Assembly: GCA_002914805.1 (NCBI GenBank)
Contig: JXTB01000159.1
Coordinates: 138,421 to 202,420 of the forward strand
DNA from: Parasponia andersonii
Lineage: Eukaryota > Streptophyta > Magnoliopsida > Rosales > Cannabaceae
Direction: 5' to 3'
Length of the DNA stretch: 64,000 nt
Shown here: positions 1 to 12,732 of the stretch, piece after piece
Layout of the letters: every line of letters starts with the position of its first letter
Position numbering within the stretch: the stretch's first letter is position 1
The notes under the pieces: model-generated
Database searches by the model: none
Told to the model about the DNA's origin: nothing
What the model saw: the letters and a program-made list of their open reading frames with translations, nothing else
Program-made: the position numbers and the translations under genes

Positions 1-487
1 GTGGCTCAGTATGCGATTCACGGTCTTGTCAGGCAATACAATATACACAGGGATCCCAACCATATGACCATTTGTTTCATGTTATATGTACTCTGCATCT
101 GCATACGTTACTTACTGAGTTTTATACTCATTAATATTCTTACATTGCAGAAGGTACGGATGATATGTGAGTTAGAGGAAGAGCGCTGACTTTCTGACCT
201 CGGCTTGTGTATATGAGCATTTTGACGCTGTGGTTTTCTGATAGACGATTTTGTACCTATTTTGTGTGTGTACATTATTTAACTTGCATGAGAGTCCCAC
301 TTACCGAGGGTGTATATATGTATACATTAGAGTATGTATAATTATGAGTGGAAATTTCCTTTTTCCTTCTAAAAAGTTTTAATTTTCCCCGATTTTATCA
401 GTTCTAAGTCGAGTAGCGTCTCCCGATCTCACTAAATATTTATACAAATAACCTAACGTACGCGTGTGTGGGATCGGGGATGTTACA
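1..487 (-). mobile_element. Probable LTR end, truncated by window edge
   Basis: The block ends at 487 with a GGATCGGGGATGTTACA-type terminus; read on the minus strand it begins TGTAACATCC. That terminal form is common for plant Ty3/gypsy LTRs. No primer-binding site or polypurine tract follows on the right, so this may be a solo LTR or an element lying mostly to the left. Gypsy LTR ends can be near palindromic, so the orientation is a guess. An open frame at 1-189 matches no family I know. The left end and target duplication are outside the window. Confidence 0.4.
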
Positions 488-3031
488 GTCTATGCAAAGG
501 AGAGCCCTTAAAAAAAAATAAATAAGAAAAATTTAAAAGGGCATGAAGTGCACGTGATTGTCAGGTTGGCCCTTTGCTTATCTGTGTGCAAAACCACAAA
601 AAGTACAAGAGATTCCAGCTCAGCTGTCCTTGTTAACCGGCGTAGTTGGCGCCATGTTACTCTTTTTCTTACCAGTTACAGCCAAGCCTTGGCTTTGGCT
701 CTAACACCAAGCTCACTTTCTATTTCTTTTATGCAAATCAAACTGTCTTTGTTGTTCACCACCAACCCAAACGTACGTCTCTCTCTCTGTCTGGACCACA
801 GTCACTAACTACCAATTTGGTGATTTTGATCTGATTCTCACAGCTTGGATAACTTGGACATCAAAAATTTTGCTGGGCAGCAATAAATTTTATGTTCTTT
901 GCCTTTTTGAAATTGGTAGGGATTTTGGGTTCAAGTCAATACAAAATTATACCTACCACCCACTACAAAAAAAAAAAAGAAAAAAAATCATGTCACGGTA
1001 GAAAAAAAGTGGAGAATTGAAGTAATTAGGTATAACAAATAAGTTGACACAATTTATGATGTACCTCCTTTAAAAAAAAAAAATGTAAATGGGCTTAAAA
1101 ATTACTAGGCAACTTCTGTGTTGTTTCAACTTAAAAAGTGTTACAATTGTGCTAGTTTGTGACGAATTTGATATATCAGTCTTTTATTTAGGATAGGTTT
1201 CAAAAGTGGTATTTAGATGGGTTTAAGGTTCACCCATATAGAATGTTGAGATTAGTCAACGTGCTACATACGTGACTATAACACTAATCAAATTTGACTA
1301 ATATTACGACATGTCAGACTATAGTATAACTAAGGTAATGGATGTTAGTAAGTTGAGCAAATTGAAGAGAATAAAGATGTAAATTAAAGAGAAGAATCTA
1401 AACATCTTTCATATTCGTTGTTTAGATATTTGGAATTTTTTATTCGAAAGAAGAAAAAAGGAGGAAAATAGGAAGGTGACCATTTCACATTTGGGATCGA
1501 CCAAGTGTCGGTAGTCACGGTGTTCTCTTGAGAGAAAAAAAAGCAAAGACAATCAGCCGTCTCTCACAAACAAATATTTTATGAATCCTTTGTCTTCCTT
1601 TTCTCACATATCTTTGACTACTCTCTAAATGTTGTATTATATTTGGATTAATAACGGGTCCTTAGTTGTTACATATCATATATACATATATTAACTAGTA
1701 AGAAGAATTTTATGAACCATCCAAGTACGTTCATGCAGTTGGCCTATCAGGCGTCCCTTTGTACAACACATTCTCAATTTTGAAATTCAAAATTTTAACT
1801 TAACCCATTGAAAGAGAGAAAGAGGTCCAAATTAAATAGAAAAACACATATAACCATCCACCCAAAATAAGTGTGAAACAATTTTTGTAAGAATGTAAGT
1901 GAACTTTAGTAGAAGTTAGGGTTTTTTTTAAATTTATTTTTTATAGGAAAGGCTATAGGAGAAGTTAGCAATGATAATTTGGAAGATGGTGTTTTGTTAA
2001 CTACACTTGAAGAAGCAACTTGAAGCATTAGAAACAATGAATAAAATTTGACCATATGAAGTTTTACTATGATAGGAAAAGAAAGTGAAATTTGATTTTA
2101 CATAGTTGATCATGTTAAAGAGGAAAGCAATTATCTATAACGTATATAGTACAAAAGCTTTAAGTAAAAACAAATATCGTTAGTTGTACTTGCAAGTTTT
2201 TGATGAAATCCTATTCTTCTTCTTCATTTTCTTTTAATTGATCTATGCCTTACACTTGTTATGGATAGCTCATAGACACCAAACTACATAAGATGACGAG
2301 TACTACGCGGAGTTGTCCGTTTAATATTTAAATAGATGTTTCTTGACATCGTTATAATATATTGTAGTAAGTTCATAACTTCATTTCAGATTTTCTTCTA
2401 AAAATTAATATATGCAACAATAAGGGTATCTCAAACTCCTGGATTAGTAGTGACTGGAAGCATCCATATTGCCTAAGATTCCAATAACGCAGTTAACAAA
2501 TTCTTCTTTTGAAAGGATTGGGCACAAATTACAACCACAGAAGTTGGATAAGTAAGAAGGGAATGAAAGATATATAAACAATAAAAAAATCTCAGGTCAA
2601 CCATTAGTACGAGTACTAAACATCTGTATGTACAAACGTGTGGTGAAATGTCCTGTATACACCCAATATCTTTCTTTTTTGTCCTAATACCTAATCTTTC
2701 TCTGCGTGCCAACAATGAACCAGTAACAAATATATATATAATCAAATACTTTCTCCCCACCAACACCCTTATAACATTCCCAACTGTTTTCCCCCTTCTG
2801 CATACAATTCAAACAAAAGCATTTAAATTGGTGCCTCTCAATTCTACCAACCAAACCCAACCATAAACAACTACTACTATTACCAATTCCACCTTTCTTT
2901 TTTTGTTTCTAGTAACTTTTCTCTTTTCTATGTACACAAAGCCCAAACCTCAAGCAAAGAATATTATATGCCAACTAAGTGGACAAATCTTCTACTACCA
3001 AATTGCCCTTTTTGTGAGTCTAAACTCTTGC
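488..3031. other. Intergenic, no gene recognised
   Basis: AT-rich DNA with short homopolymer runs (for example A/G-rich 965-988). A single G-box hexamer CACGTG lies at 551-556. Overlapping open frames at 548-834 are short and T-rich and match nothing I recognise. The stretch just left of 3032 should include the 3' UTR of the ACR8-type gene. I see no RNA gene. Confidence 0.6.
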
Positions 3032-5479
3032 TTAAGAATATGATCTAATCAATCCCAAATTGTATAGATTCCTTCTCACTAAGCTCCCAAGTGATAACAA
3101 CACTGCCCCACCAACCCCAACTGCTTCCTCTTCGCTTTCAGCCTTGGTGTGATAAATCAATGGCAATTCCTTCACTTTCAAGTTACTCAGCCCTATTTTC
3201 TGCCGGACAGATTCGATGGTTTTTGAATCCGCCGGGTTCCCAGTCGCTTCGGTGACATAGAAAACGTTTCGAGCCGTTTCGCCAGAGGTGGATATCTCAG
3301 CCCTTGTCACGTTTAGGCCATTCTCTCGGAATGTCCTTGTCACATCGGCCAAAAGACACTGCCTGTCCGCAGTGCACAATTCCAGCCTCACACCCTGAAG
3401 TTGGTATGGAATAAGAATTACTATCAACAATCATAACATAATAATTGTCTCAAGAAGTTAAATACATAATCCTTAAAATATATACCTGGGAGCCCCTTCT
3501 TTGAATGGCCGCTTGTAAACATTGTATCACACGTTGTCGTTCTGGTTCTGAGCTAATTGGGGTTCCATCTCTATGTCTTATGTAAAACTCCTATAACAAA
3601 TTTAGAGAAAACCCCGAGTTAATTGGATGTACAGGAACAAAAATTATGACCACAGAAAGCAAAAAAACAAGAGAAAAATGCTCACCAAGCAAGCTCTATC
3701 TCGTGCTGTGTTAATAGTGGCATGATAAACCACATAATCCATATCTGTTAATGTGCAAACGACATCAAACAAAAGCTTGGTTCTATCTTTGCACTGAACA
3801 TTCACCACCGAGTAACCTCTTTCCGCCAAGTTCTGCACGGTCACCAATGGAGAGTCCGCCGAAAACTGCAAGATAGGCTTTCTTTCGTAGTCCCGGTCTG
3901 CGAACATCATCTGATGCAGCCTCCTCTCCGTGTGTGTGACGGCCATGGAAACAGAGGTTTTGGCGCTTCGAATGTCATTGTCTCCTTTAAGAACATTCCT
4001 TAACAAAGCTTCGATTCGGTCGATTTTCTGCGAATCCTCAATTGGGCAACCCGAGTCGCAGTCCTTTACACAGATAAGCGAAGCGATTCGACCGTTGTGT
4101 GTCCACACCTTGGCCTCCACCACATTGCACTGAAGGTCAGCCAGGACCGCAAAAACCTCTGAGAGAAGCCCAACCCTGTCCGTTCCAGTTAGCTCCAGCG
4201 CCGTTAATCCGTTAATTTCGTTGGATTTTTGGTAGTGAATGGTAACAAGGGACTGAAACACGTTCAAACAATTTCAGCATTAATTTCCAGACCAGGGCAA
4301 TAAATCTCTGAACGAAAATTTTCCATTACATACCAATCCTTTGTAGGATAATTACCTTCTCAATGTAACTAAGGACGTTCTCATCCGTTAATTTATTTCC
4401 GTTTTGATCAGTGACATGAAAAACTGCACAAAATCAAGCAGAACCCAGGTAAAGACTTACCCCAATAACAACACCAATCTCTACTAAAAAATATTAACTT
4501 TGCATAGAACACTTTTTTTGGGAGGGTGGCTACCAAAAAGGGAGAAGGAAAAGAAATAGTATATAGTAAACTTTTCTTACCATCCATAAACCACCTTCCA
4601 TCCGAAGAAATGTAAGCTTTTTTAATGGAAAGGTTCAGATCAGTGAGGACCTGAACTGCTTCTAGTAAAATTCCATGTTTCCTGGCACTATCAACCTATA
4701 GACCAAGCAAGAAGAAAACAAAGCTGATAATTCACTTTGTTCATGGAATAATTAATTTAAGGAGCTAACTTTGACGGGTTTCTTTTAGTGTCATAGAAGA
4801 AGAAGCTAACCTTGACCAGAGTCGCAGTAGAGCAAACGGCATTGTCGATCACGACCCTGTAAAAAAACCATAGAAAGAAAAGTCAAGTCAGAGAAAAGCT
4901 ATAATCTTTCAAAAAGTCTAACCAATAAGATTGTGTTCACATCTGAAAATCATAAGAAATCAGGTGAAAGAAAAAAGTAGAAATAAATATAATAAATGAT
5001 TAAAAATAATGATCATGTGGTGAAAATTGATTTGTGGGTATCAAAGATTTTCAAAAGGGAAGTTGAAATTTTTGGAAAAAAAAAAAAAAGAGAGAAAAAA
5101 AGTTTCCAGAAAACTCAAAAGGGCAATTAAGGAGGAGATCTGAATTAGTATAACTAAGAGGCTTAATTAATAAATAAATTACATGAAAAAGGAAACTAAA
5201 GGGTACTGTGTTTAGGCGACCAAAAAGAACGTTTCAAAACCCACGGAAAATTTGTATCGGAAAAATTTTTGCAGAGACGAAGGGAGAAGACGAATTCAAC
5301 CCAAAAACAAAGAAAAAAAAAAACCAAAAAATGATAAACTACATAAACTATGGCAAAACTGAGAGAATTATAAACCAGGGGCAACCCAGGAAAGTTTAGA
5401 AGCTACAAGAAACTGACCTCGGTGTGTTCATGCGGAAAACGAGCTTCTCATACTCGTCCAAAAAAGCTGGCCACTCCAT
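3032..5479 (-). CDS. ACR8: ACT domain-containing protein ACR8
   Basis: Seven exons on the minus strand, all with GT-AG borders: 5418-5479, 4811-4856, 4581-4695, 4356-4423, 3686-4252, 3486-3590 and 3032-3394. They join in frame to 441 aa, the length I recall for Arabidopsis ACR8. The product starts [13 protein letters not shown] and ends in an [17 protein letters not shown] tail typical of ACR8. I place four ACT domains at about residues 35-110, 112-190, 246-320 and 324-400. Signatures include [41 protein letters not shown] and [12 protein letters not shown]. The ACR family is a plant-specific set of ACT-repeat proteins thought to sense small ligands such as amino acids; the ligand of ACR8 is not settled as far as I know, and there is no catalytic domain. 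The start is the only ATG preceding the conserved N-terminus. No disabling mutation is seen. Confidence 0.96.
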
Positions 5480-5572
5480 ATTTCTCTCTACTTCTTAACT
5501 TTCTTTTTAAGAGCCCTTAAGAGCAAACTAGAAGAGGTCTTTGAAGACGATAGAGACGATAAAATCGAAGAA

Positions 5573-5693
5573 GAAGAAGAAGAAGAAGAAGCTCCCTTAG
5601 AACCCAATGCTTTACTAGATACACCTACTTTTATTTGCTTCTGGTTCAGGCCTTAAACCCAATCGCCATTAACAAACTTCACCAAACAAACAC

Positions 5694-5738
<45 letters not shown>
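5573..5738 (-). repeat. (GAA)n and (CT)n microsatellites in ACR8 5' UTR
   Basis: A GAA/AAG run at about 5573-5592 and a long CT run at about 5699-5738 lie between the ACR8 start codon (5479) and a candidate TATA box (about 5845-5852). On the transcribed minus strand the CT run reads as GA repeats. They probably lie in the 5' leader, which is common for plant genes and may affect transcription or be length-polymorphic. Confidence 0.7.
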
Positions 5739-5743
<5 letters not shown>

Positions 5744-5844
5744 AACTCGCCACAAAGAGTTACTGTCCCTTTCTCTCTCTCTTACTCAATTTCAAAGCGC
5801 AAAGCACGCCTTGTTCTTAACTCTCTACCTCCATGAGAGGCTCT

Positions 5845-5852
5845 TATTTATA
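5845..5852 (-). promoter_or_regulatory. Candidate TATA box of ACR8
   Basis: On the minus strand the sequence reads TATAAATA, about 365 bases upstream of the ATG. It is the best-placed TATA match and would give a leader of roughly 300-340 nt containing the CT and GAA repeats. It is inferred from motif and position only. Confidence 0.5.
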
Positions 5853-6020
5853 TATTTCCAGTATTTTTTTTTTAAAAAAACGTTTAATTAATTTCCTTTT
5901 TTCTTCCTCTATCTCAATATTTTATTTCTATTTTTATTATTTTAAAAACCACGCCTTCACATGCGTGAGTAGTGCCTGCCCGCTCAAGCCTGCCCTGCCT
6001 GCCCTCACCCTGACCTACTC

Positions 6021-6058
<38 letters not shown>
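6021..6058. repeat. (CT)n microsatellite
   Basis: A nearly perfect CT run upstream of ACR8, in the proximal promoter just outside the candidate TATA box. It resembles the CT tract inside the probable leader. Confidence 0.85.
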
Positions 6059-6061
<3 letters not shown>

Positions 6062-6080
6062 CGGTCAACCATTAAGCAAA

Positions 6081-7370
6081 TGACGCGTCAGTACTGAAGT
6101 CCAGCTCGGACGCCACGTGGGCTTCACCTTTGCGTGCGTTCGACTCCATAGTAGCGATCGGAGTCGCTAGACGGCTAGAGGTGTAATTAGCTGATTATTC
6201 TTTGATGAATGGGAAGGGTTGGTCCACGTAGCTGTTAGTGGGACCCATTCCCTCTCTTGGTAATTAAACAGAGATTTTGCCAGACCCGGAATTATGACGT
6301 CATAACGAGACGGTTCACCGTCCCGATTCGGACTTTTCTGTGTGACTCTGTCCTTGTTTCGGCCGGTTTTTCTTGTACATCTCGTCCGTACCCCGTAATA
6401 CAGTGGCACATTTGTAAATTTTCGGTACGGATTCCGTTCAATGAGAAGAAGAAGATTCGAATATTTGTACGTTAAATTCCGTTCTTGAGTTTAACGGAGG
6501 AAAAGGATAAACAAAACTAGTTGACGTGGCTCTACCTCATTTGTTGGTTGTGCACAATCACGAAGACGTAGTCGTGGAGGCACGTTTTCGGACTTATTGT
6601 AGCTCTCTCCCCCCACCCCACTCACTCCGTTAACCAACGGCGGATTTTTTGAATTTGGGGGAGGGGGGTGGGGGGATTCGCAGCACGTGGCGAGCGCAGG
6701 AAAGTTTGTCAACCAAATCGCTGGCCACGTGGTCCCACAGGATGCAGTATGTCTGACAATCACGTGCGATCTCCACAGAAAACACGTTCGTTGGTTGGCC
6801 GCTGTCTCTGACACCGACCTCTCCTCACGTTAACCGTATTCCGTTAACCCCAAATTCCTTCCGTTAAGCCGCGCAAATTCTCTTTCAACTCTTAAAGGGC
6901 ATCTCGCCACGTGGCGGCACTGGCATTAATTCCGTTTGACGTGTGAGTTTAAGAACATTTAAAATACTCGTAAAATTAATTTTTTTTTTTAAAAAAAGGT
7001 CATGGGGACGTTATGTCAGAGAAAGAAAAGCGTCCGTTAAAACGACAGGTGCGACGGTTGGCTCGTCTATGGTTTGGCGGGAAGGTCATCTGTTTCCCGC
7101 CGGATCGGACGGCTCTGGGACCCGCCGTCATAAATGGGGTATATTCACATCGGTTTAGGGAGGTGAAAAAGCAAAAGTGGAGCCCACATATTTCTATTTT
7201 CTCTTTTATTTAAAAAATAATAATAATTAAAATTTATTAGTTTAATGTGTTGGGGGGGGGGGGGGCGAATAATGCGAGAAGCAATTGGCAAATAGGAGTG
7301 GCTTTCTGCAGCGAGGAAGGGCCTTGTACGAGGAGAAAGTGGGGAACCAAAAGGAATGAGACACGTGGAT
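6081..7370. promoter_or_regulatory. Cluster of ACGT-core elements (G-box/ABRE/C-box) upstream of ACR8
   Basis: Six CACGTG hexamers lie at 6114-6119, 6684-6689, 6726-6731, 6761-6766, 6908-6913 (inside the palindrome GCCACGTGGC, 6906-6915) and 7363-7368. There is also a TGACGTCA C-box at 6295-6302, GACGTGGC at 6523-6530 and the palindrome TGACGCGTCA at 6081-6090. ACGT cores bind bZIP factors of the ABF/ABI5 and HY5 types, and CACGTG also binds bHLH factors. The nearest recognised gene is ACR8, divergent to the left; the next gene on the right is at 20.2 kb. The block is more GC-rich than its surroundings and has no convincing coding frame. Confidence 0.7.
7252..7265 (+). repeat. Poly-G run
   Basis: Fourteen consecutive G in otherwise AT-rich sequence. 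It could be length-variable, error-prone in sequencing, or able to form G-quadruplex structure. No gene is attached to it. Confidence 0.8.
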
Positions 7371-8880
7371 GACAGCTCATACGTCGGTTACTGGGCCCCA
7401 GATTTTTCATATTATTATTATTTAAAACAAAATCCCCCCTTGCGCTTCGAAAATCCCGCGCTTTTTCTTGGGTCTCTCTCTACAGCGATTCGCTTTTTTG
7501 ACCGTTAAAGAGTTTGTGGCGGCAAATTCGAAAAGCGTATGAAGGCGGGAGAGAGAGATGGGCTTTGATTCTATACAACGGCGCCGCATATCTCTCCCTG
7601 AGACACTCGAGACATGTTTGGATCCGACGTGATTAAACATGTTTGGGTTATATATTAATTAAAAAACTAAATTAAATAAAATGAACAACAATCTCTAAAC
7701 GAATTTCATCGAAATCTTAAGCCAGATTTGATTTTTGGTCATTGAATTTGGATATGTTTCCCACATCTCATTCACTTCGCATACTTTTTATTTGTTTTTA
7801 TTTTTATTTCTACTTGTACACGGTTTTGGGGTTTTGTTTTTTTGTTTTTTCCATGGTATTTGTGGGTCCGACGAAATTGGAAATTAGGAACATTTTATAT
7901 CACAGGAGTTTTGGACAAAGTAGTAGCATGTGAGTGGCAAGAAAAGTCAAATATTGGAAGTCAATGTGGTAACAATAGCATAGACTGTAATAGTATTCTG
8001 TCTTTTCTTTCTTTTCTCTTTTTATTTATTTTTTTCACATTTTCCTATGCTTCTAGTAATTATCTTGGAAGTTTTGTGTCATTCTCAATCGAAATATTAG
8101 TTTTCAAATTTTTGGGCATCCATTAGAAAATTAAATAAGAATAGCATGTCAATGTATGTACCTGGCAAGCTTTCATTTTTGCTGGATGTAAAGAAACATA
8201 TGGACTATGAAGCATGATTTTTCTGGAAATCACATTCCTTTCACACTTGTTCTGACAATGGCTAGCATGTATATGAAATTATTATATTGGTATATTTTGT
8301 ATATATATTTTTTTATTTATTTGATCATACATGGTATATGAATGGAATATCATCGCTTTCTTTTTTCTTATTTTCATTTATTTCTTATACAATACGCGGT
8401 AAATAATTCCTAGTTGTTTTTTTTTTTTTTTGAAGGAAGAATTCCTTATTGTAGTTAGCGACATAAAACCTACAAAATATTAGATATATATCTGTTGAAG
8501 GAATATATAGATGAGATGAAATTGTTAGATAATTTTTAAAACAAACGGTATTTTTTTAATATTTTTTATTTACTACAGATATAGAAACTTGTTATATTGT
8601 ATTTGGGTTTGTTAGTGCAAGTAAAAATTTTGCTTTCTTTTTATCATGGGATGCATATTTGTTGCATTTGTAATCGTTACTACTCGTCAAATTGTTGGTG
8701 GCGGGAAAAAAAAAAAAAAAACAGTTTTAGTATAAGAAAGTTGTAAGTTGTGGCTCTTCTTTATAATATTTGAAGACTAAATAGATGAGAAATTATATTA
8801 AATATGATATATATATATATATATATACGTGGATAATATTAGGTATCCAATTATATAAGACCTCAGATATAAAAATATAT
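7371..8880. other. Intergenic, no gene recognised
   Basis: The part up to about 7640 is moderately GC-rich and has a short minus-strand frame (7422-7640) that I cannot assign. From about 7650 the DNA is T-rich and low in complexity, with a (TA)n run near 8807-8827. The frames at 7742-8126 are phenylalanine-rich products of T-rich sequence and look non-coding. Confidence 0.6.
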
Positions 8881-8883
8881 TAT

Positions 8884-8992
8884 TGTTAGTGACGACTGAC
8901 AGATTTAAATCGTTCATTTATATAGAGCTAAAAGAGGACCTACAGATAGCCAACAGAAATGAACAATTCATATCCGTCAGTTGTGATTGATG
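8884..8992. repeat. Imperfect inverted repeat (hairpin, possible MITE)
   Basis: The left arm around 8890-8920 (ACTGACAGATTTAAATCGTT) matches the reverse complement of about 8955-8985 with a few mismatches, enclosing a loop of about 35 bases. The arms extend outward with weaker pairing. Size and structure suit a small foldback element. A precursor of small RNA is possible but unsupported. Confidence 0.45.
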
Positions 8993-8999
8993 ATAACAG

Positions 9000-10380
9000 T
9001 GCTCTTAAGATATATGTTTCTCTTAGTAAAACTTTATAATATTTTAAAATATTAGCATATGGTACCTAAAAAATTTTGGACCAAAATATTTCAGTGATTT
9101 CGTTGCACTTCTATGATTTATACGATGATGAAATCCAATAATTTTCGATTATTTTTTAACACATTGGTGATATTTTGGTCTAATAAGATTATTTTTTTTT
9201 CAGAGTAATAATAAGAGACTTATATTTTTCATATTTGGGTTGTTATGAGACATATTTTGCGTATTTTTTTCCTTATAAATTCATTGTAAAACTTTGATTC
9301 CAAATCGTGCAAGCAGTAAAATATGTTAGCTTTGGTTTTTCAGATTATAATTCATATAAGAATAGCAAGAAAATAACATATTCACATGGGCATAACTTAT
9401 AAGTCTTCCAGCAAAAAATAAAAAATAAACAAATATCTATATTCTTGTTTAAAAACAAATTCACATGGTTTAGTCAATAGTCAACATATTTTGCGGATCG
9501 CAAGATCTTTGACGACGAAGAGAAGTTGACTGTAGCTTAATGAATCAGTAGAACATTATCACTGTTTTGGCATATTCTCATGTCCTGTGAGGGATCCTAC
9601 ATGAGCCAAGCTTTACCTAATCGGTTACTATTAAGTGTATGCTGCTTAGACACTGATCATCACTGCGTCACACACACACACACACACACCGTTTGATCAC
9701 CATCATACGGCTGTCATTTGCACTTCAAAGCAAACATAGAGCCACAACACCTAAATGATTTTTTAGTTGTTATGGTTAAAATTATGCTCAAGTAAGACAT
9801 TGATATTGCAAACTCAAATCTTACTATTATTATTATGATTATAATATTTTTCAAAACAAAAGGCCAAAGAGCAAACGTAACCAAAAAGAAAAATCTTTAG
9901 ATATTGGTAATTATGGTTATGGCTTGCCTTGCAAGTTTGGTTTCTAACTGCTCTGTCTTATAAACAATCTTTGAAATGAAGTGAAACGTCCACAACACAG
10001 TGACAGTGACCAACTTTTGTTGATATTGACTCGAAATCCACCCTATGATTAGTTGTTAGTACCCACAAATAGGCATTTAGCTTAATTTGTCAGCTTCAAA
10101 TTGTAAACGTCCCTGCTTAGCTCATGAAAAATGCTTCTAATAAATCCGAATAGTCATGAATTCAATGGAAATATTGCTGCAATATTTAGCATATAACCAA
10201 AAAGTTTCATTGTCCTATTTACGTCACATCTTTTATTTGTTTTTTTTTTTTTTTTTTCAATTCACATTTGTGACAAAACTAATTAATATGTATAACTGCG
10301 TGAAGCATTCAATTTGTGTCGAAAAGATTTAGCAATTATTCACATAGATATAACACGAATTTTCTTTTCATTTTTTTTTA
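9000..10380. other. Intergenic AT-rich DNA
   Basis: No gene recognised. Contains a weak pair of inverted ACCAAAATAT motifs near 9080 and 9175, and a (CA)n run at about 9667-9689. Confidence 0.6.
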
Positions 10381-10923
10381 ACAATAACCCTTTTCTCCAT
10401 AGTTGTAAAATGGCAACTAAACCTATTGTCTCTTTAAAAAGGGGAAAAAAAAATGACAAAAACATCCTACGGTATGAATACATGATGTAACTGTTATATA
10501 TGTTACACCATTAAATTATCACTTACTATATGATATTAGGGTATTTCAGTCTTCTTATAAATTAATATGTCTAGTTTTCCATAGAGAAAAATATTTATTT
10601 ATTTATTGCATAATAACCCAATTTCTCTATTTAAATGACAGATAGACCTTTCATCTTAAAAAAAGAGAAAGACAAAAAAACCTATTGTCTCTTTTATTTT
10701 TTAAAAAATAGTCAAACCCATATATTTTTTTTGAATGAAAAAAATATCATATTCTAATGTAAGTATATGAGATTTGAAATTTGAGTGCATGACCAAGTTA
10801 GAGAATGAGTTTGTCACGTATACACGATATAATTATAATCTGTTACACGATCAAATTGTCACGTACAACATGATATTAGGGTGTTTCAATCTTTTGTTGA
10901 ATCAGTATGCTTAGTGTTCCATA
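10381..10923 (+). repeat. Diverged direct duplication
   Basis: The segment 10501-10583 (starting TGTTACACCATTAAATTATC) reappears at 10841-10923 with roughly one base in five changed and no net length change. Both copies contain the core TGATATTAGGGT and end in TTCCATA. The blocks preceding them also share ATAACCC and CCTATTGTCTCTTT motifs. I see two diverged copies of a non-coding unit, with no open frame and no known element ends. Confidence 0.6.
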
Positions 10924-11209
10924 AATATGTATATATATAAAAAAGAAAAAAAAGAACGAGGTTAATTTCAAAATTTAAAGGAAATGGAGAGTTTACTTTC
11001 ACAAAAAAATCTTCTTCTTCTTTTTCGTTGGCAAGAGAATAAAAACAAAACCCCTTTGGGAAAAAAATTGTACAACTAAAAGGTATTCATAATTCTTTTG
11101 TTTAATAATATTTGGCAATGGAATATAGGTATTCTTGTAAAATGTGATGATGAAGCTAGTTTGTTACTTCTGATTAATTTGTTACTTTTTTCTCTATAGT
11201 ATGGGTTAT

Positions 11210-11259
<50 letters not shown>

Positions 11260-12694
11260 TTTTGCTACAATTACAGAGTTGCAAGTTAAATGTCCAGCTG
11301 GAAATGGTAGGTTTGGAGGGAAAGCGTCTTGTCAGATCATTAAAACAATAAATGTCTTGAAATTAATGAGAATTTGAATTATTTATTTATGCCTTATGAG
11401 ATTGTGACAATGCATATATATATACACATATAGTCTGCCCAAAAATGCCTCAAAATTAAAATGTGTGACCATTTAGGTGACCTTTGGTTCTCCGTGAAAG
11501 GACAGCACCGTACTTATTCACGTCCAATTGTACCTTTTATTGTTCATGTTCCATATGAGAAACAACATTTCTAATTTCTTTTTCATTAGATCTTAAATAA
11601 ATTTATGGTCATGTTTGCCAAAAAATAATTTTAGTAGAAAAAGGAGAAAATACTATAAATAATAAATAGCAGTAATGGTGATAAGTAGATGGAAACAATC
11701 AACTCCAAAAACGTTTATTAGGTTAAGAAAATTAAAATAGACCTTTTCGTTTTGTAAAAAAAGTTATATTTTCTTCTTCTTTAAAACCATAGTAGTTTCT
11801 TCAAAAAAAAAAAACACAAAACAAAACAAAAACCATAGTACTTCTCATCTTAAATTATCTTCATTCACAATTATAGAAAAAAAAAATGACAAAATTTAAA
11901 ATCATAAACGTGGCGGCTCTCTTTGCCATAAGTCCACTGGAGCATTTTGTCAAAACTAAAATAAACTACTTACCACATTTACTATGCCAACTATTAATCA
12001 TATTGCAAAGAGTTAGTCGCATTGATTTAACATTTTTAATCCCATTAATTTCGTTGGCATTAACTGGACTAACTCCCTTGGGCATAATAGCATGCCATAA
12101 TATGTAATTTGAAAACAATAAACTCCTGGCTCATTCTAAGGTTTTTATTTTCGTAATTGAATTTTTTTAAAGTGCCATCAATTAAAGTTTTTATGGGATA
12201 TACAATAAAAATATAATAACTAATAAAATAGGAATAATATCTGCCATCTAGCTAGAATTGTCGGCCAACTACTTTCTCTTTTTGTTGTTGTTTTTGTTGA
12301 GATGGCAAGATTTCGAGTACATGAATGTCTCCACCAAGAGAGTTGTAAAACTGTTACCAAGTCAAATCAGCTGATTTAAGTTAATAATCTCACCAAACTG
12401 GCATCTAACTTGATTAATATGAACCATATAATATATAATCTTTACTAATACTAAATAGTCTTACGAAAAAACATTAAAGAGCAAGTAAATTGTATAGTCC
12501 TCCACTCCTGCTTTTGTTCATGAAAGTTTTTTAGCAACCAACTTATGTGAATACTGATTTGCCAATTTTTTATAGGTTAAATATGCATAACTAACTTAAA
12601 CATTACAGATTAAAAGCACTCTTAATTAAGTATAAAAAAATTTGTTGTTACGAGATACGTTTATTGTCTAGATTATCGCCATTGCACTAAATAT

Positions 12695-12732
<38 letters not shown>

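Noticed and set aside
548..834. Overlapping plus-strand open frames of 86 and 62 codons
   Set aside because: No recognisable domain, T-rich composition and no splice or promoter context that supports a gene.
6491..6814. 107-codon minus-strand open frame in the ACR8 upstream region
   Set aside because: It lies in the G-box-rich promoter block, shows no family resemblance and is explained by the locally higher GC content giving fewer stops.
7013..7213. 66-codon basic frame starting MSEKEKRPLKRQ
   Set aside because: Short, overlapped by another frame, no homologue recognised and no credible upstream or downstream exon.
11886..12107. 73-codon plus-strand frame
   Set aside because: Looks like chance hydrophobic sequence in AT-rich DNA; no family match.
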